Shown: positions 53,789 through 62,300, numbered from the stretch's first letter. The stretch: DNA of 64,000 nt from Desertivirga xinjiangensis (GCF_024436435.1 NZ_JAFMZP010000004.1:310001-374000), one strand, 5' to 3'. A program made the numbers and translations. The notes: generated from the letters alone by a model not told the origin.

Positions 53789-53914
53789 CTGTAAACTTGC
53801 TGAATACTAATAATGTTGTCACCTACCACGCTTGAAATTAGTGTATGAATAAAAGCTTTTCTTTTCATCACAAAGCTCTGGTTTGACAGAATAAATAGCT
53901 TATGCTACTAATTT

Positions 53915-54508
53915 CTAGTTTTGCGTGAATTCGCCTGAAGCGTTGATCCTCACCTCGTCGCTGATCATTGGTGCTGGAAACTTGCTGCCAATACTGAAGT
54001 CAGAACGTTTAATAGTACCTGAAAGGGAAAATCCAGCCGTTGCTTTCTTGCTCATCTGGTTCTCGACAGTTCCGTTGTAAGTTAAGTCAAGGACTACTGG
54101 TTTGGTAACGCCGTGGATAGTTAAATCACCAGCCAGCTTGAACTGATTTTTGCCTGCCTTTTTCAATGAAGTGCTTTTAAACGTCAGGTTAGGATATTTT
54201 TCTGCATCAAAGAAATCCGCGCTTTTTAAATGCTTGTTCCTTGCTTCTACCCTGGTATCTATGGAGGCTGTTTTTGCGTTGAGTTCAAAACTGGCATCAC
54301 TAAAATCCGGCTTGGATGATTTTACCTCAACGTTAAAGTCATTAAAAGTTCCAGAGACGTCTGAAATACCCAGGTGTGTTACTGTAAAGCCGAGCTGCGA
54401 ATGTGCAGGATCATTTTTCCATGTTCCGTTGAGGATAGTAAATGCTGATAATGCAAAAAACGCCAAAAGAGATAGGAGTGTTATTCCTGAAAAGGTTACT
54501 TTTTTCAT
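53915..54508 (-). CDS. YceI family protein
   Basis: A 197-residue secreted protein (signal segment about 8-26) with a lipocalin-like YceI barrel that binds long isoprenoid-type ligands in characterised members. Typical segments are WKNDPAHSQLGFTVTHLG (30-47), SGTFNDFN, HLKSADFFDAEKYPNLTF (about 93-110) and GDLTIHGVTKPVVLDL. The promoter region 84 bp upstream has a Crp/Fnr-like site shared with the PhnB/SRPBCC genes. Confidence 0.9.
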   Translation of the reverse strand: MKKVTFSGITLLSLLAFFALSAFTILNGTWKNDPAHSQLGFTVTHLGISDVSGTFNDFNVEVKSSKPDFSDASFELNAKTASIDTRVEARNKHLKSADFFDAEKYPNLTFKSTSLKKAGKNQFKLAGDLTIHGVTKPVVLDLTYNGTVENQMSKKATAGFSLSGTIKRSDFSIGSKFPAPMISDEVRINASGEFTQN

Positions 54509-54591
54509 GTTTGTTGTTTTGTTATGTTTTAAATTTTGACATCTGACATCTGTATTAATATCGGTTTGTCTGCCTTATTTTTTGGATAAGA

Positions 54592-54641
54592 CAAAGTTAC
54601 GCAGAGGAAGATTCAGCTTCCATTGACATAGGATAAGAAAT
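54592..54641 (-). promoter_or_regulatory. promoter and candidate Crp/Fnr site of yceI
   Basis: On the minus strand, a 19-base motif at 54623-54641 containing TTATCCTATGTCAA is followed after 23 bases by TAACTTTG (54592-54599), a -7 match. The same arrangement is found upstream of the PhnB-like gene. A small GGAAG/CTTCC hairpin lies between. Confidence 0.6.
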
Positions 54642-54655
54642 GCCGGAGATTTTAG

Positions 54656-55045
54656 CTAAAGATTCGGAAGCAGGTAAATAACCAGAAGAATACTTACAAC
54701 TAGCAAAGCGATAGTTAGCGAAAGCGAAAGCTGGAACGAGGGATAATACGTGTTTTGAATCAGTTTCCTTTCTATACTTTTATATCTGACAAAAGCCAGC
54801 AACGCTACAACGGCTCCCGTAGCAACAAGTAGTATTCCGATAACCGCAGAATAGCCTTTTCCTTGAACAGCGGGCGCTTGATTCAATGCAATAGAGAACT
54901 GTTTTACAAAGAGGGAGAACTTGACAACCACAAAGCCAAACCCCATGATGGCAATGCTTGTCCGGATCCAGGACAAGAATGTTCTTTCATTCGCCAGGTG
55001 GTCACTTGCACTAATTTTATCGTTGACAGGGTCTTTATCAATCAT
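54656..55045 (-). CDS. DUF202/YidH family membrane protein
   Basis: A 129-residue inner-membrane protein with three hydrophobic helices and the YidH/DUF202 mark DHLANERTFLSWIRTSIAI (15-33). The function is unknown; it is widespread. The gene lies between a small unknown gene and yceI on the same strand. Confidence 0.88.
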   Translation of the reverse strand: MIDKDPVNDKISASDHLANERTFLSWIRTSIAIMGFGFVVVKFSLFVKQFSIALNQAPAVQGKGYSAVIGILLVATGAVVALLAFVRYKSIERKLIQNTYYPSFQLSLSLTIALLVVSILLVIYLLPNL

Positions 55046-55069
55046 ATCTCAAGGGGAGATCCGTACAAA

Positions 55070-55306
55070 CTAGGGTTTTACACCCTTATAATATTTCTCA
55101 ATTTCTACACCAATAGAATTAATATCTTCCTGGGAGACGTGCCCTGTTACCAAACTCCATGAATTATCTCCATTATTGATTAAAGAGATGTTTTGTCCCT
55201 CAAAAGCAAAGTCGAATGTTTCAGTTTCATGAAAGATCTTCAATCGCGTCAACTGATCGCCGGCAATTTTGACATCAATTTCAAATGGTTCTTTAAGACG
55301 GTTCAT
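55070..55306 (-). CDS. small protein of unknown function, 78 residues
   Basis: A 78-residue frame from ATG 55306 (MNRLKEPFEIDVKI); a TTG 45 bases upstream gives a longer but unlikely form. It has alternating beta-strand character (LTRLKIFHETETFDFAFEG, SWSLVTGHV) and ends in an IEKYYKGVKP helix. Similar small proteins are seen in Bacteroidota but I cannot name the family. It lies 24 bp upstream of the DUF202 gene in the same direction. Confidence 0.6.
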   Translation of the reverse strand: MNRLKEPFEIDVKIAGDQLTRLKIFHETETFDFAFEGQNISLINNGDNSWSLVTGHVSQEDINSIGVEIEKYYKGVKP

Positions 55307-55475
55307 AGGTAAATAACTATGTTCCGGAGGTTTTGTTCCTGATTTGATCAATCTATTGATTTTTTTTACCTTGGACAGGTGACACCTTATGAAAGAAAAG
55401 AAAAATTTTAAACATCAATATTGGTGTTCTGTCTTAGCTTCGTCCAATTGGAAAAATAAACCTAATGAGTGTAAA

Positions 55476-56240
55476 ATGAGACCATATATCAAACATATAC
55501 TGATAGGACTTAGTATCCTGAGCCTGTGCTTCAGCATTGCGCCGCGAAAGATGAGAATTTTCCTGGTTGGTGATTCGACCATGTCTGAAAAAGCTCTAAC
55601 TGCTTATCCTGAAACTGGCTGGGGCATGATATTTTCAAAGTTTATAGACACATCCAACACGGTAATTTATAATGTAGCTCAGAATGGCCGAAGTACAAAA
55701 ACTTTTATACAGGAAGGGCGCTGGGCTTCAGTGGTAGATAGCCTGCAAAAAGGAGACATCGTACTTATCCAGTTTGGTCATAATGATGAAGTGCAGACTA
55801 AGCCGCAATCAACCACAGAAGAAATGTTTCAGGAGAACCTGATCCGGTATATCAGGGACGTTAAAGCTAAGAAAGCGATTCCTGTACTCATTACTCCGGC
55901 TGCGAGAAGAAGTTTCCGCAGCGATGGTGGATTGGAAGATACACACAAAGTTTATTCTCAACTGGTACGCAATGTGGCAAAGAAGAAAAAAGTGCATTTG
56001 CTGGAACTGGATAAAAAATGCCAGGACTTGCTTGTTTCATTCGGTCCCGAGAACTCAAAATGGCTTTTTAATCACTTGAAGCCGGGGCAACACCCGAATT
56101 ACCCGGAAGGAAAGCAGGATAATACACACTTCAGTGAACTGGGAGCAAGAAAGATGGCAGAGATTATTTATGCCGAACTGAAGGGCCAAAACCCAGGAGG
56201 GATCAACGATCATTTTTTCAAACCCCAACCTAAAAAATAA
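55476..56240 (+). CDS. rhamnogalacturonan acetylesterase-like SGNH hydrolase (CE12)
   Basis: A 254-residue secreted esterase when started at ATG 55476, which exposes a signal peptide; an ATG at 55389 is 29 codons upstream but gives a Lys- and Asn-rich cytoplasmic-looking leader. SGNH blocks: GDSTMS (block I Ser), NGRSTKTF, QFGHNDE (block III) and DNTHFSELGA with the catalytic Asp-His pair. It would deacetylate rhamnogalacturonan I. A second CE12 gene follows after 11 bp. Confidence 0.88.
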   Translation: MRPYIKHILIGLSILSLCFSIAPRKMRIFLVGDSTMSEKALTAYPETGWGMIFSKFIDTSNTVIYNVAQNGRSTKTFIQEGRWASVVDSLQKGDIVLIQFGHNDEVQTKPQSTTEEMFQENLIRYIRDVKAKKAIPVLITPAARRSFRSDGGLEDTHKVYSQLVRNVAKKKKVHLLELDKKCQDLLVSFGPENSKWLFNHLKPGQHPNYPEGKQDNTHFSELGARKMAEIIYAELKGQNPGGINDHFFKPQPKK

Positions 56241-56251
56241 GGAGTTAACCT

Positions 56252-57025
56252 ATGCGTATTTTAAATAAATTTATCGCTGCAGTCCTTATCTGCGTGTTGT
56301 GTTCTTTTGCTTTGCAGCCCGAAACAATTACTGTCTACCTTATCGGCGACTCTACCGTTTGTACACAACCTGTGTCTCAAGCCCCGGTTACCGGTTGGGG
56401 TACTCCCTTCGCTGTTTTCTTCAACAAGACGGTAAAAGTGGAGAATCATGCCAGGGGTGGGCGAAGTACCCGTACTTTTCTCAGCGAAAATCGTTGGCAG
56501 CCCATAGCCAGTGCGTTAAAAGAGGGGGATTATGTATTCATTCAGTTCGGACACAATGATGAGGCGAAAGAGCCTCAATATGCAGCGCGCTATACTTCTC
56601 CGGAAAATTATCGTAAAAACCTGATCAGGTTTATCCTCGAGACCCGCGCTAAAAATGCAAAACCTGTATTGGTGACCCCGGTTTCCCGCCGTAAATTCAG
56701 CAGCGAAGGCAAGGCACTGGAAACCCATGTGGAATATTCACGAGTGGTCGCTGAAGTGGCGACTGAGTATAAGGTGCCTATGATAGATCTGGATACTAGA
56801 AGTCGTGCACTTTATGAGTCCTTTGGTCCTGAAAACTCAAAATTGTTATTTAATGTTTCTGAACCCGGGACAAATCCCCAGTTTCCGAACGGTGTAAATG
56901 ATGGCACTCATTTTAGCGAATATGGCGCAAGACTGTTGGCCGAGTTGGTGTTAGACGAGATGAAGAACTTGAACCTGGATTTGTTGAAGCGGGTTGTTAA
57001 AAAAGAAGTAAAGCAGGACTTATAG
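56252..57025 (+). CDS. rhamnogalacturonan acetylesterase-like SGNH hydrolase (CE12), second copy
   Basis: A 257-residue secreted esterase of the same family as its upstream neighbour. Blocks are GDSTVC (about 33-38; the Ser is the nucleophile), GGRSTRTFL, QFGHNDEAKE and DGTHFSEYGA (about 217-226). The signal peptide spans about residues 7-21. It is 11 bp downstream of the first copy and is probably cotranscribed. Sequence between the blocks differs enough that the duplication is not recent. Confidence 0.9.
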   Translation: MRILNKFIAAVLICVLCSFALQPETITVYLIGDSTVCTQPVSQAPVTGWGTPFAVFFNKTVKVENHARGGRSTRTFLSENRWQPIASALKEGDYVFIQFGHNDEAKEPQYAARYTSPENYRKNLIRFILETRAKNAKPVLVTPVSRRKFSSEGKALETHVEYSRVVAEVATEYKVPMIDLDTRSRALYESFGPENSKLLFNVSEPGTNPQFPNGVNDGTHFSEYGARLLAELVLDEMKNLNLDLLKRVVKKEVKQDL

Positions 57026-57033
57026 GTTTAGAT

Positions 57034-57053
57034 GTACCCGACATGCGTGTAGC
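57034..57053. repeat. degenerate CACGCG palindrome copy
   Basis: The sequence gtacccgacatgcgtgtagc lies just after the second CE12 gene and resembles the consensus gtacacgcggcacgcgtgtac with several changes. A fainter member of the palindrome family. Confidence 0.4.
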
Positions 57054-57140
57054 ATCTCGTTTAATAATGGTTTGGAAGAGGCAAAACAGCAGCTTAGCCG
57101 ATAAATTACTAACAATGCTTAAGATGAACTAAGCAAGCAG

Positions 57141-57167
57141 CAGGTACACGCAGCAAGCGTGTACCTG
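57141..57167. repeat. CACGCG-type palindrome copy
   Basis: Perfect 10-base arms, caggtacacg (57141-57150) and cgtgtacctg (57158-57167), around cagcaag, sit at the end of the SRPBCC gene (stop at 57171) where they may also act in transcript ending. Confidence 0.65.
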
Positions 57168-57170
57168 ATC

Positions 57171-57620
57171 TTATTTTTCACAGATCTCTTTCAGCTTTTC
57201 TAGTGCTTTGGGATACGTTTGATTAAAATAAGTTAGCATTTCGCTGTTAACATCTACATCCACGGTAAGTTCCGTGATGCCATTACTTTCTTCAAACGTA
57301 TAGTTTTCATAGCCGCCGGCCCAGGCTTCAACTGCCGGCCCTTCAGTGATCTCTTTATCGCCATCCACCACACCAAGGTAAAAAGTAGACACAAATTTAT
57401 AGGGAATATTTTCCTGGATCTTGCCTACCATTCCTTCCTTCTTACCTTCTTTGCTAAGACCAGTGAATAAAATCTTGCTGCCCTTGGTCCAGCTTCCTTC
57501 AAAGTCGGAAGAAGGGTTGAATACGGATGTCCATTGTTTGAAAGTATCTTTTCCCAACATGGTATCATATACCTTTTCTACTCCGGCATTAATGTTGGTT
57601 TTGTATTGCTGTCTTTCCAT
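57171..57620 (-). CDS. SRPBCC (AHSA1-like) domain protein
   Basis: A 149-residue START/Bet v1-like protein with the AHSA1 pattern: INAGVEKVYDTMLGKDTFKQWTSVF (9-33), GSWTKGSKILFTG and a terminal amphipathic helix (LTYFNQTYPKALEKLKEIC). It presents a hydrophobic cavity; the ligand is unknown. It follows the PhnB-like gene by 31 bp, so both belong to the Crp/Fnr-linked operon. Confidence 0.85.
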   Translation of the reverse strand: MERQQYKTNINAGVEKVYDTMLGKDTFKQWTSVFNPSSDFEGSWTKGSKILFTGLSKEGKKEGMVGKIQENIPYKFVSTFYLGVVDGDKEITEGPAVEAWAGGYENYTFEESNGITELTVDVDVNSEMLTYFNQTYPKALEKLKEICEK

Positions 57621-57651
57621 TGGTCTTAGATTAGTTGATTGATGTATCTGA

Positions 57652-58074
57652 TTACTCTTGCTTATTAGCGTAATTTACCATCCAGCACACGCCGTACTTA
57701 TCTTTGAAGGAGCCGAAATAATCGCCCCAGAACATATCATCTAAAGGCATTTCGATGACACCACCTTCAGAAAGCGCGTCGAAGATCCTTTTCGCCTCTT
57801 CGCGACTGTCAGGCGAAATAGAAATGTAATTGTTGTTACCCACATTCAAAACATGTCCCATTGATGGAACGCAGTCTGATGCCATCAGAAACTGGCCGTC
57901 GCCTATCGGTATGGAAACATGCATAGCGCGGTTCTTTTCTTCAGGAGAGAGTGCTTCAGTTCCGGGTGCATCACTCATTTTCTGAATAAATAGCTCCCCG
58001 CCAAAAACAGTCTGGTAAAATTTGAACGCTTCTTCGGCATTGCCGTCGAAATTCAGATATGGATTAACTTTCAT
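57652..58074 (-). CDS. PhnB-like VOC family protein
   Basis: A 140-residue glyoxalase-fold protein of the PhnB/DUF1428-like group. Marks are MKVNPYLNFDGNAEEAFKFYQTVFGGEL (1-28), VSIPIGDGQFLMASD, and MFWGDYFGSFKDKYGVCWMVNY at the C-terminus. The metal-site residues are weakly kept, as usual for PhnB. A -7 element and a candidate Crp/Fnr site lie just upstream. Confidence 0.88.
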   Translation of the reverse strand: MKVNPYLNFDGNAEEAFKFYQTVFGGELFIQKMSDAPGTEALSPEEKNRAMHVSIPIGDGQFLMASDCVPSMGHVLNVGNNNYISISPDSREEAKRIFDALSEGGVIEMPLDDMFWGDYFGSFKDKYGVCWMVNYANKQE

Positions 58075-58094
58075 TGTTGGTTGTTTGATGATGA

Positions 58095-58143
58095 CAAAGT
58101 TATGCCAATCAGCTTTTCATCCACTTGCCATAGGACAAGAAAT
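58095..58143 (-). promoter_or_regulatory. promoter and candidate Crp/Fnr site of the phnB-like operon
   Basis: On the minus strand a 19-base motif at 58125-58143 contains the partial palindrome TTGTCCTATGGCAA (58125-58138), followed after 22 bases by TAACTTTG (58095-58102). The motif matches the one before yceI at 17 of 19 positions, places a factor at a class II-like distance, and lies against the end of the Crp/Fnr gene. Confidence 0.65.
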
Positions 58144-58721
58144 TACACTTCTTTAACCAGCTCTTTCCTGATCCTGCTCAAAGATGTGTCAGTAATGCCA
58201 AGATAGCTGGCTATAAATTTTAAAGGAGCTTCCTGTAAGATCTGGGGATGTTGATACTGTAGCCTCTTATAGCGTTCACTGGCAGAATCAGTGATCATAG
58301 AGATAGTGCGCTGTTTTAGCTGGAACAGGCATTCAGACATCCAGGCCCGGCCCCATTCGTTGAAGCCTTTGATAGAATGGTAGAGCACCTGGAAATTGTC
58401 GAGGTTAATCGCATAGCATTTACAATCGGTCAATGCCTGAAAATGTTCTACAGATGGTATCTGATGAAACAGCGAGACCACATCAATAGCGATCTCATTC
58501 TTTCCAATAAAGCCGGTGGTGATGTCATTCCCATTAAAATCATATACGTACGACCGTACCAGACCTTCGATCACACAAAAATAGGAATTGGCTACCTGGC
58601 CTTTTTTAAGCAGGTAATCTCCTTTACTGAAAACTACCGGGACATGAGCCTGGCAAATTGTTTCAAGCTCAGACTCGGTTAGCAATGGGTGCTGATAGAT
58701 GACTTGCAAAGTTTGCATCAT
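58143..58721 (-). CDS. Crp/Fnr family transcriptional regulator
   Basis: A 192-residue regulator with a cNMP-binding beta-roll (about 20-120: FSKGDYLLKKGQVANSYFCVIEGLVRSY) and a C-terminal winged helix (about 150-192: LKFIASYLGITDTSLSRIRKEL). Phosphate-binding residues of the cAMP pocket are not obvious, so cAMP binding is doubtful. It lies directly upstream of the PhnB/SRPBCC genes and probably controls them and yceI. Both adjacent ATGs at its start are in frame. Confidence 0.9.
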   Translation of the reverse strand: MMQTLQVIYQHPLLTESELETICQAHVPVVFSKGDYLLKKGQVANSYFCVIEGLVRSYVYDFNGNDITTGFIGKNEIAIDVVSLFHQIPSVEHFQALTDCKCYAINLDNFQVLYHSIKGFNEWGRAWMSECLFQLKQRTISMITDSASERYKRLQYQHPQILQEAPLKFIASYLGITDTSLSRIRKELVKEV

Positions 58722-58993
58722 TAAAAATATAAACCTTCCCTCAGAATGTCCTCATTGGAGAAAAATAAATCTCTTTTTGAAGATTTTTTCAACTAAGCAT
58801 TTACACTCGTTAACAGTCATCTAAGGCAAAGATAAATTTCGATGTAAGAATTATTTGCGCTTTGTTTCTTTCTAGTTAGAGAACTGATTTGAACCTTTAT
58901 ATTCAGTTCCTTTCAGCTACTATTATGTATAGAAATCGTAGTGTCAATTAAGGTAAGCATAAGGTATATTTACGTCACTGAATTTTATCACCA
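58722..58993. other. intergenic region before the outer-membrane receptor
   Basis: A 272-bp divergent gap with a small stem (gaactga 58881-58887 with tcagttc 58903-58909). A TATATTTA near 58966 is one base off TAnnTTTG. No gene is seen. Confidence 0.35.
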
Positions 58994-61381
58994 ATGAAAA
59001 AACACTTCTTTTTTTTCTTATGGCTAGCGCAAGTTTCTATCGCATTGTCAGCTCAGGCCCAGCAGAAGACATATTTAATCAGTGCGACTATCATCGATTC
59101 AGCCACTTTAAAACCAGTAGGATTTGCAACAACGCTATTAAAAAAAGGTAATGAAGTTATCAGATCCACCTTGGCTAATGAAATCGGGAATGTAGAAATT
59201 AGAGCCGGAGGCACTGGCAAATTTAGCCTAACAGCAGGCTTTACCGGTTATAGATCTAACACTGTTGAGATCGAGCTATCTGAAAGCTCCAGCGGTGTGA
59301 TACATCTTGGCGAAATTAAAATTGGTAGGGAAAGTAAGGTATTGAAGGAGGTCGTTGTTGTTAGCAAGAAAAATATTATTAACCAGGATGTTGACAAAAT
59401 AACCTATGATGTACAATCCGATCCGGATAGCAAGGGGCAAAACATGCTGGAAATGGTTACTAAGATACCTTTGTTATCTCTGGATGCCGATGATAATGTG
59501 CAGCTAAAAGGTAATTCAAGCTTTAAAATCCTCATTAACGGCAAAGCATCGGGCTTAACAGCAAGGAGCCCTAAAGATGCATTACGCAGTATCCAGGCGG
59601 CAAATGTGTTAAAAGTAGAAGTAATTACGATGCCTTCAGCTAAATACGAAAGTGAAGGTGTTGGAGGAATCATAAATATTATAACCAAGAAACCAGCCGA
59701 AGGCTACAATGGCCTTGTAGGCTTATTTCACAACAATTTGTACGCTGCGGGTGCCTGGGTTAACCTGGGTATAAAGAAAGGTAAGTTCGGAATGTTTGGT
59801 TATGTTGACAGGTACATTACCAACAATCCAGGCTTCAGCTTTGAAAATAGTCGTACCAGCATATTGCCTCAACCCTTTAAACAGGTACAGCGCGGTTCGT
59901 CAGACAGGACAGGAAACATTTTTTTCTCTAATACAGAATTCACTTATGAAATTGACTCACTAAATCTGCTTACAGCTTCAGTTGGTTACAATATGGAGGA
60001 TAGCCGCCAAACTGGGGAGCAAAGCTTCCGGTTTTTTAATAACGATGGAATAGAGGAGGCTGGATATAAATTAGATAATATCAATACTAACAACTTCAGC
60101 GGCCTGGACTGGGGAGCTAATTATCAGATGGGGTTTAGAAAGAACAGTGACAGGCTGGTTACAGTTTCTTATAAATATATTAGATCGGTGTTTGATGGTA
60201 CGATTGATAACAGGTTTGTTGGCGGTAATCTTGGAAACCTATATCAACGAAATGAATCTGGTACGAGGGAACAGACTATTCAGCTGGACTATTATCATCC
60301 ATTCAGAAAACTAACTATCGAAGGTGGCATAAAATACATTACAAGAGACAACCATAGTGATTTGGAAGCTGTTGAAGAGAGCCAGGGTAATGATTTTAAG
60401 TATTTGCAAAACGTTTTTGGCTTTTATAATTCCTATCAATTGAAATTAACAAATTGGGGAATCAAAGCGGGAGTACGCCTGGAGAGAACAAGCGTTGACG
60501 CAGATTTTATTGCAGGAGATGATTTTCAAACCAGTTATACCAATTTAATTCCTTCTTTATCTTTCCAGCGCAAGTTCAGTACCAGCAGTATAACATGGGG
60601 TTATACGCAGCGTATAGAACGGCCCGGAATTGGTCAATTGAATCCATTCATCAATAAGAATAATCCTTTAAACTATAACTATGGAAACCCCAGCTTAAAG
60701 CCCGCATTAAGTCACAGTTTTGAACTTAGCTACAATCGGAACAAAAAAGCAAATACACTGCTATCCTTAAGCTATGCGTTCGCTAATAACATCATCCAGA
60801 GTGTAGTTTTTATCAGGCCAGATTCCATTTCAGTTACAACATATAACAATATTGGCAAATATGACAACTTCGGTCTTAATCTCAATTACAAGTATCCTAT
60901 AACGAAGCAGTTCAATATTAGTATTAATGGAAATATCAAGTTTCTGAGTTTCGAAGGAACCGCTGATGGTAAAAGCTTTAAGCATGATGGATTTCAGGGT
61001 TTCATAGGATCTAATTATTCATATTACTTTAAGAAGGACTGGAAGGCAGGTTCATCCCTTAACGTTGCCAGCCCTTTTATCAAAGTGCAGGGTGAAACAA
61101 GTGGCTATCTCTCCCATTCATTTAACATTAGCAAAGAGCTGTTTAATAAAAAAGCTACGCTGGCTGTAAATTCTAAAAACCCTTTCCTTAAATACCGAAA
61201 CGTTATCACTGACGTAAATACGCCATTGTTTACCCAACGGAACAATAACCAGAATTATACCCGCGGGTTTTTGATTTACTACATTCACAGATTCGGAAAG
61301 CTGAAGGAAAGTATTAAGAAGTCCAAGCGAGGAGTGTCTAATGATGATGTTAAAAAGGAATCATCATCTGATGGAGATTAA
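58994..61381 (+). CDS. outer-membrane beta-barrel family receptor (TonB-dependent type)
   Basis: A 795-residue outer-membrane protein: signal peptide to about residue 22, a carboxypeptidase-regulatory-like fold (about 25-110), a plug domain (about 115-230: KITYDVQSDPDSKGQN, VEVITMPSAKYESEGVGGIINIIT), and a beta-barrel of PF14905 type to the C-terminus. It lacks a SusD partner and is shorter than SusC. It is typical of lone receptors for siderophores, peptides or unknown ligands. It is divergent from Crp/Fnr across a 272-bp gap. Confidence 0.9.
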   Translation: MKKHFFFFLWLAQVSIALSAQAQQKTYLISATIIDSATLKPVGFATTLLKKGNEVIRSTLANEIGNVEIRAGGTGKFSLTAGFTGYRSNTVEIELSESSSGVIHLGEIKIGRESKVLKEVVVVSKKNIINQDVDKITYDVQSDPDSKGQNMLEMVTKIPLLSLDADDNVQLKGNSSFKILINGKASGLTARSPKDALRSIQAANVLKVEVITMPSAKYESEGVGGIINIITKKPAEGYNGLVGLFHNNLYAAGAWVNLGIKKGKFGMFGYVDRYITNNPGFSFENSRTSILPQPFKQVQRGSSDRTGNIFFSNTEFTYEIDSLNLLTASVGYNMEDSRQTGEQSFRFFNNDGIEEAGYKLDNINTNNFSGLDWGANYQMGFRKNSDRLVTVSYKYIRSVFDGTIDNRFVGGNLGNLYQRNESGTREQTIQLDYYHPFRKLTIEGGIKYITRDNHSDLEAVEESQGNDFKYLQNVFGFYNSYQLKLTNWGIKAGVRLERTSVDADFIAGDDFQTSYTNLIPSLSFQRKFSTSSITWGYTQRIERPGIGQLNPFINKNNPLNYNYGNPSLKPALSHSFELSYNRNKKANTLLSLSYAFANNIIQSVVFIRPDSISVTTYNNIGKYDNFGLNLNYKYPITKQFNISINGNIKFLSFEGTADGKSFKHDGFQGFIGSNYSYYFKKDWKAGSSLNVASPFIKVQGETSGYLSHSFNISKELFNKKATLAVNSKNPFLKYRNVITDVNTPLFTQRNNNQNYTRGFLIYYIHRFGKLKESIKKSKRGVSNDDVKKESSSDGD

Positions 61382-61422
61382 GGCGTTGAGGTTTAAACTG
61401 TTACTTTCCGGCTTCGAAGGGA

Positions 61423-62061
61423 TTATAGTCGGAATCCTGAAGGTTTCGATCCTGCATAATCGTACTGGTGAGAACTGCTAATTCCTTTCTGTCTCTCTCG
61501 TAAAATCCCACGAGCGCTATCAGAGGCGCAGATCAATCCTGCGGCCATCATAATCACGTCTTTTAGCACCAGTCGGCCAGCTCCTGACAAATAAGGGAAC
61601 CCGTAATGAGGAGTAGGAAAATCACCTCCTAAATTTGGAACATACACTTCGGGTGTGGTGATTAGAAAACTTAGTGTCACGAGAGACATTACAAAAGTAA
61701 GTAATCCGCCGAGGAGACCAGGCCCCGGGAACCAAATTCCCAGCACGGTCAGAATTCCAATGAGGACGATAGCCGTTCCCAATGCATAGGAAAAGACATA
61801 GGTGCCATTTTCTTTATGCCATGCAATATTCCTTTGGACCGTCTTTCCCTCCGGGTTTTTATACTGATTATATTCCGGTGCTTCTTTACTATAGAAGAAA
61901 GACATTAGCGGGCTATTGGCAACAAATGGAACAATACCGTCTGCCTCGTATTGAAAGACTTTTAAACCACCGATCCAGGCCATGACAATAAAGATGGCAA
62001 TCCTGGTAAAATGGATAAAAGAGGACTGTGCGTTTCCTAAGATGGACAGTAGCGTATGCAT
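61423..62061 (-). CDS. DUF417/YkgB family membrane protein
   Basis: A 212-residue inner-membrane protein with about four helices. Start HFTRIAIFIVMAWIGGLKVFQYEADGI (17-43) and the FVANSPLMSFFY and SYALGTAIVLIGILTVLGIW segments fit the YkgB/DUF417 family, whose members are often stress- or hypochlorite-induced in E. coli. The gene stands between the receptor and the lipoproteins, with a possible Crp/Fnr-like site 47 bp upstream. Confidence 0.83.
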   Translation of the reverse strand: MHTLLSILGNAQSSFIHFTRIAIFIVMAWIGGLKVFQYEADGIVPFVANSPLMSFFYSKEAPEYNQYKNPEGKTVQRNIAWHKENGTYVFSYALGTAIVLIGILTVLGIWFPGPGLLGGLLTFVMSLVTLSFLITTPEVYVPNLGGDFPTPHYGFPYLSGAGRLVLKDVIMMAAGLICASDSARGILRERQKGISSSHQYDYAGSKPSGFRL

Positions 62062-62080
62062 ATGATTTATCTAAGTGCGA

Positions 62081-62121
62081 CAAAATAAGTAAAAAATCAC
62101 ATACGATTTGTCGCGTCACAA
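62081..62121 (-). promoter_or_regulatory. possible Crp/Fnr-like site before the DUF417 gene
   Basis: An FNR-like palindrome (TTG and CAA ends) at 62108-62121 lies 19 bases before a -7-like TTATTTTG (62081-62088). The palindrome ends match the sites at 54.6 and 58.1 kb but its centre differs, so it is weak. Confidence 0.3.
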
Positions 62122-62158
62122 TGATGTTAGTTCAAGGATGCTAATTGAAGCAATTTAA

Positions 62159-62184
62159 AAGAGCTGGTATCAATGCCAGCTCTT
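62159..62184 (-). terminator. terminator after the lipoprotein genes
   Basis: An 11-bp stem with one G-U pair (62159-62169 with 62174-62184, arm aagagctggta) and a 4-base loop has a short T-run on the minus strand. It lies 117 bp after the stop at 62301. Confidence 0.8.
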
Positions 62185-62300
62185 CTAAAACTTGTATTTC
62201 TACCAGGCGAAATTTGATTCCCTAATTTCACCGTAGCTTTTGCTTCAGAGACAGGCCGATCATTTCATCAATGATACAGCCTGCCTGTAAAATTGCTCTT

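Noticed and set aside
53613-53810. Open frame after the DUF6266 gene
   Set aside because: It runs through the long hairpin, starts inside the DUF6266 gene and has no protein-like pattern.
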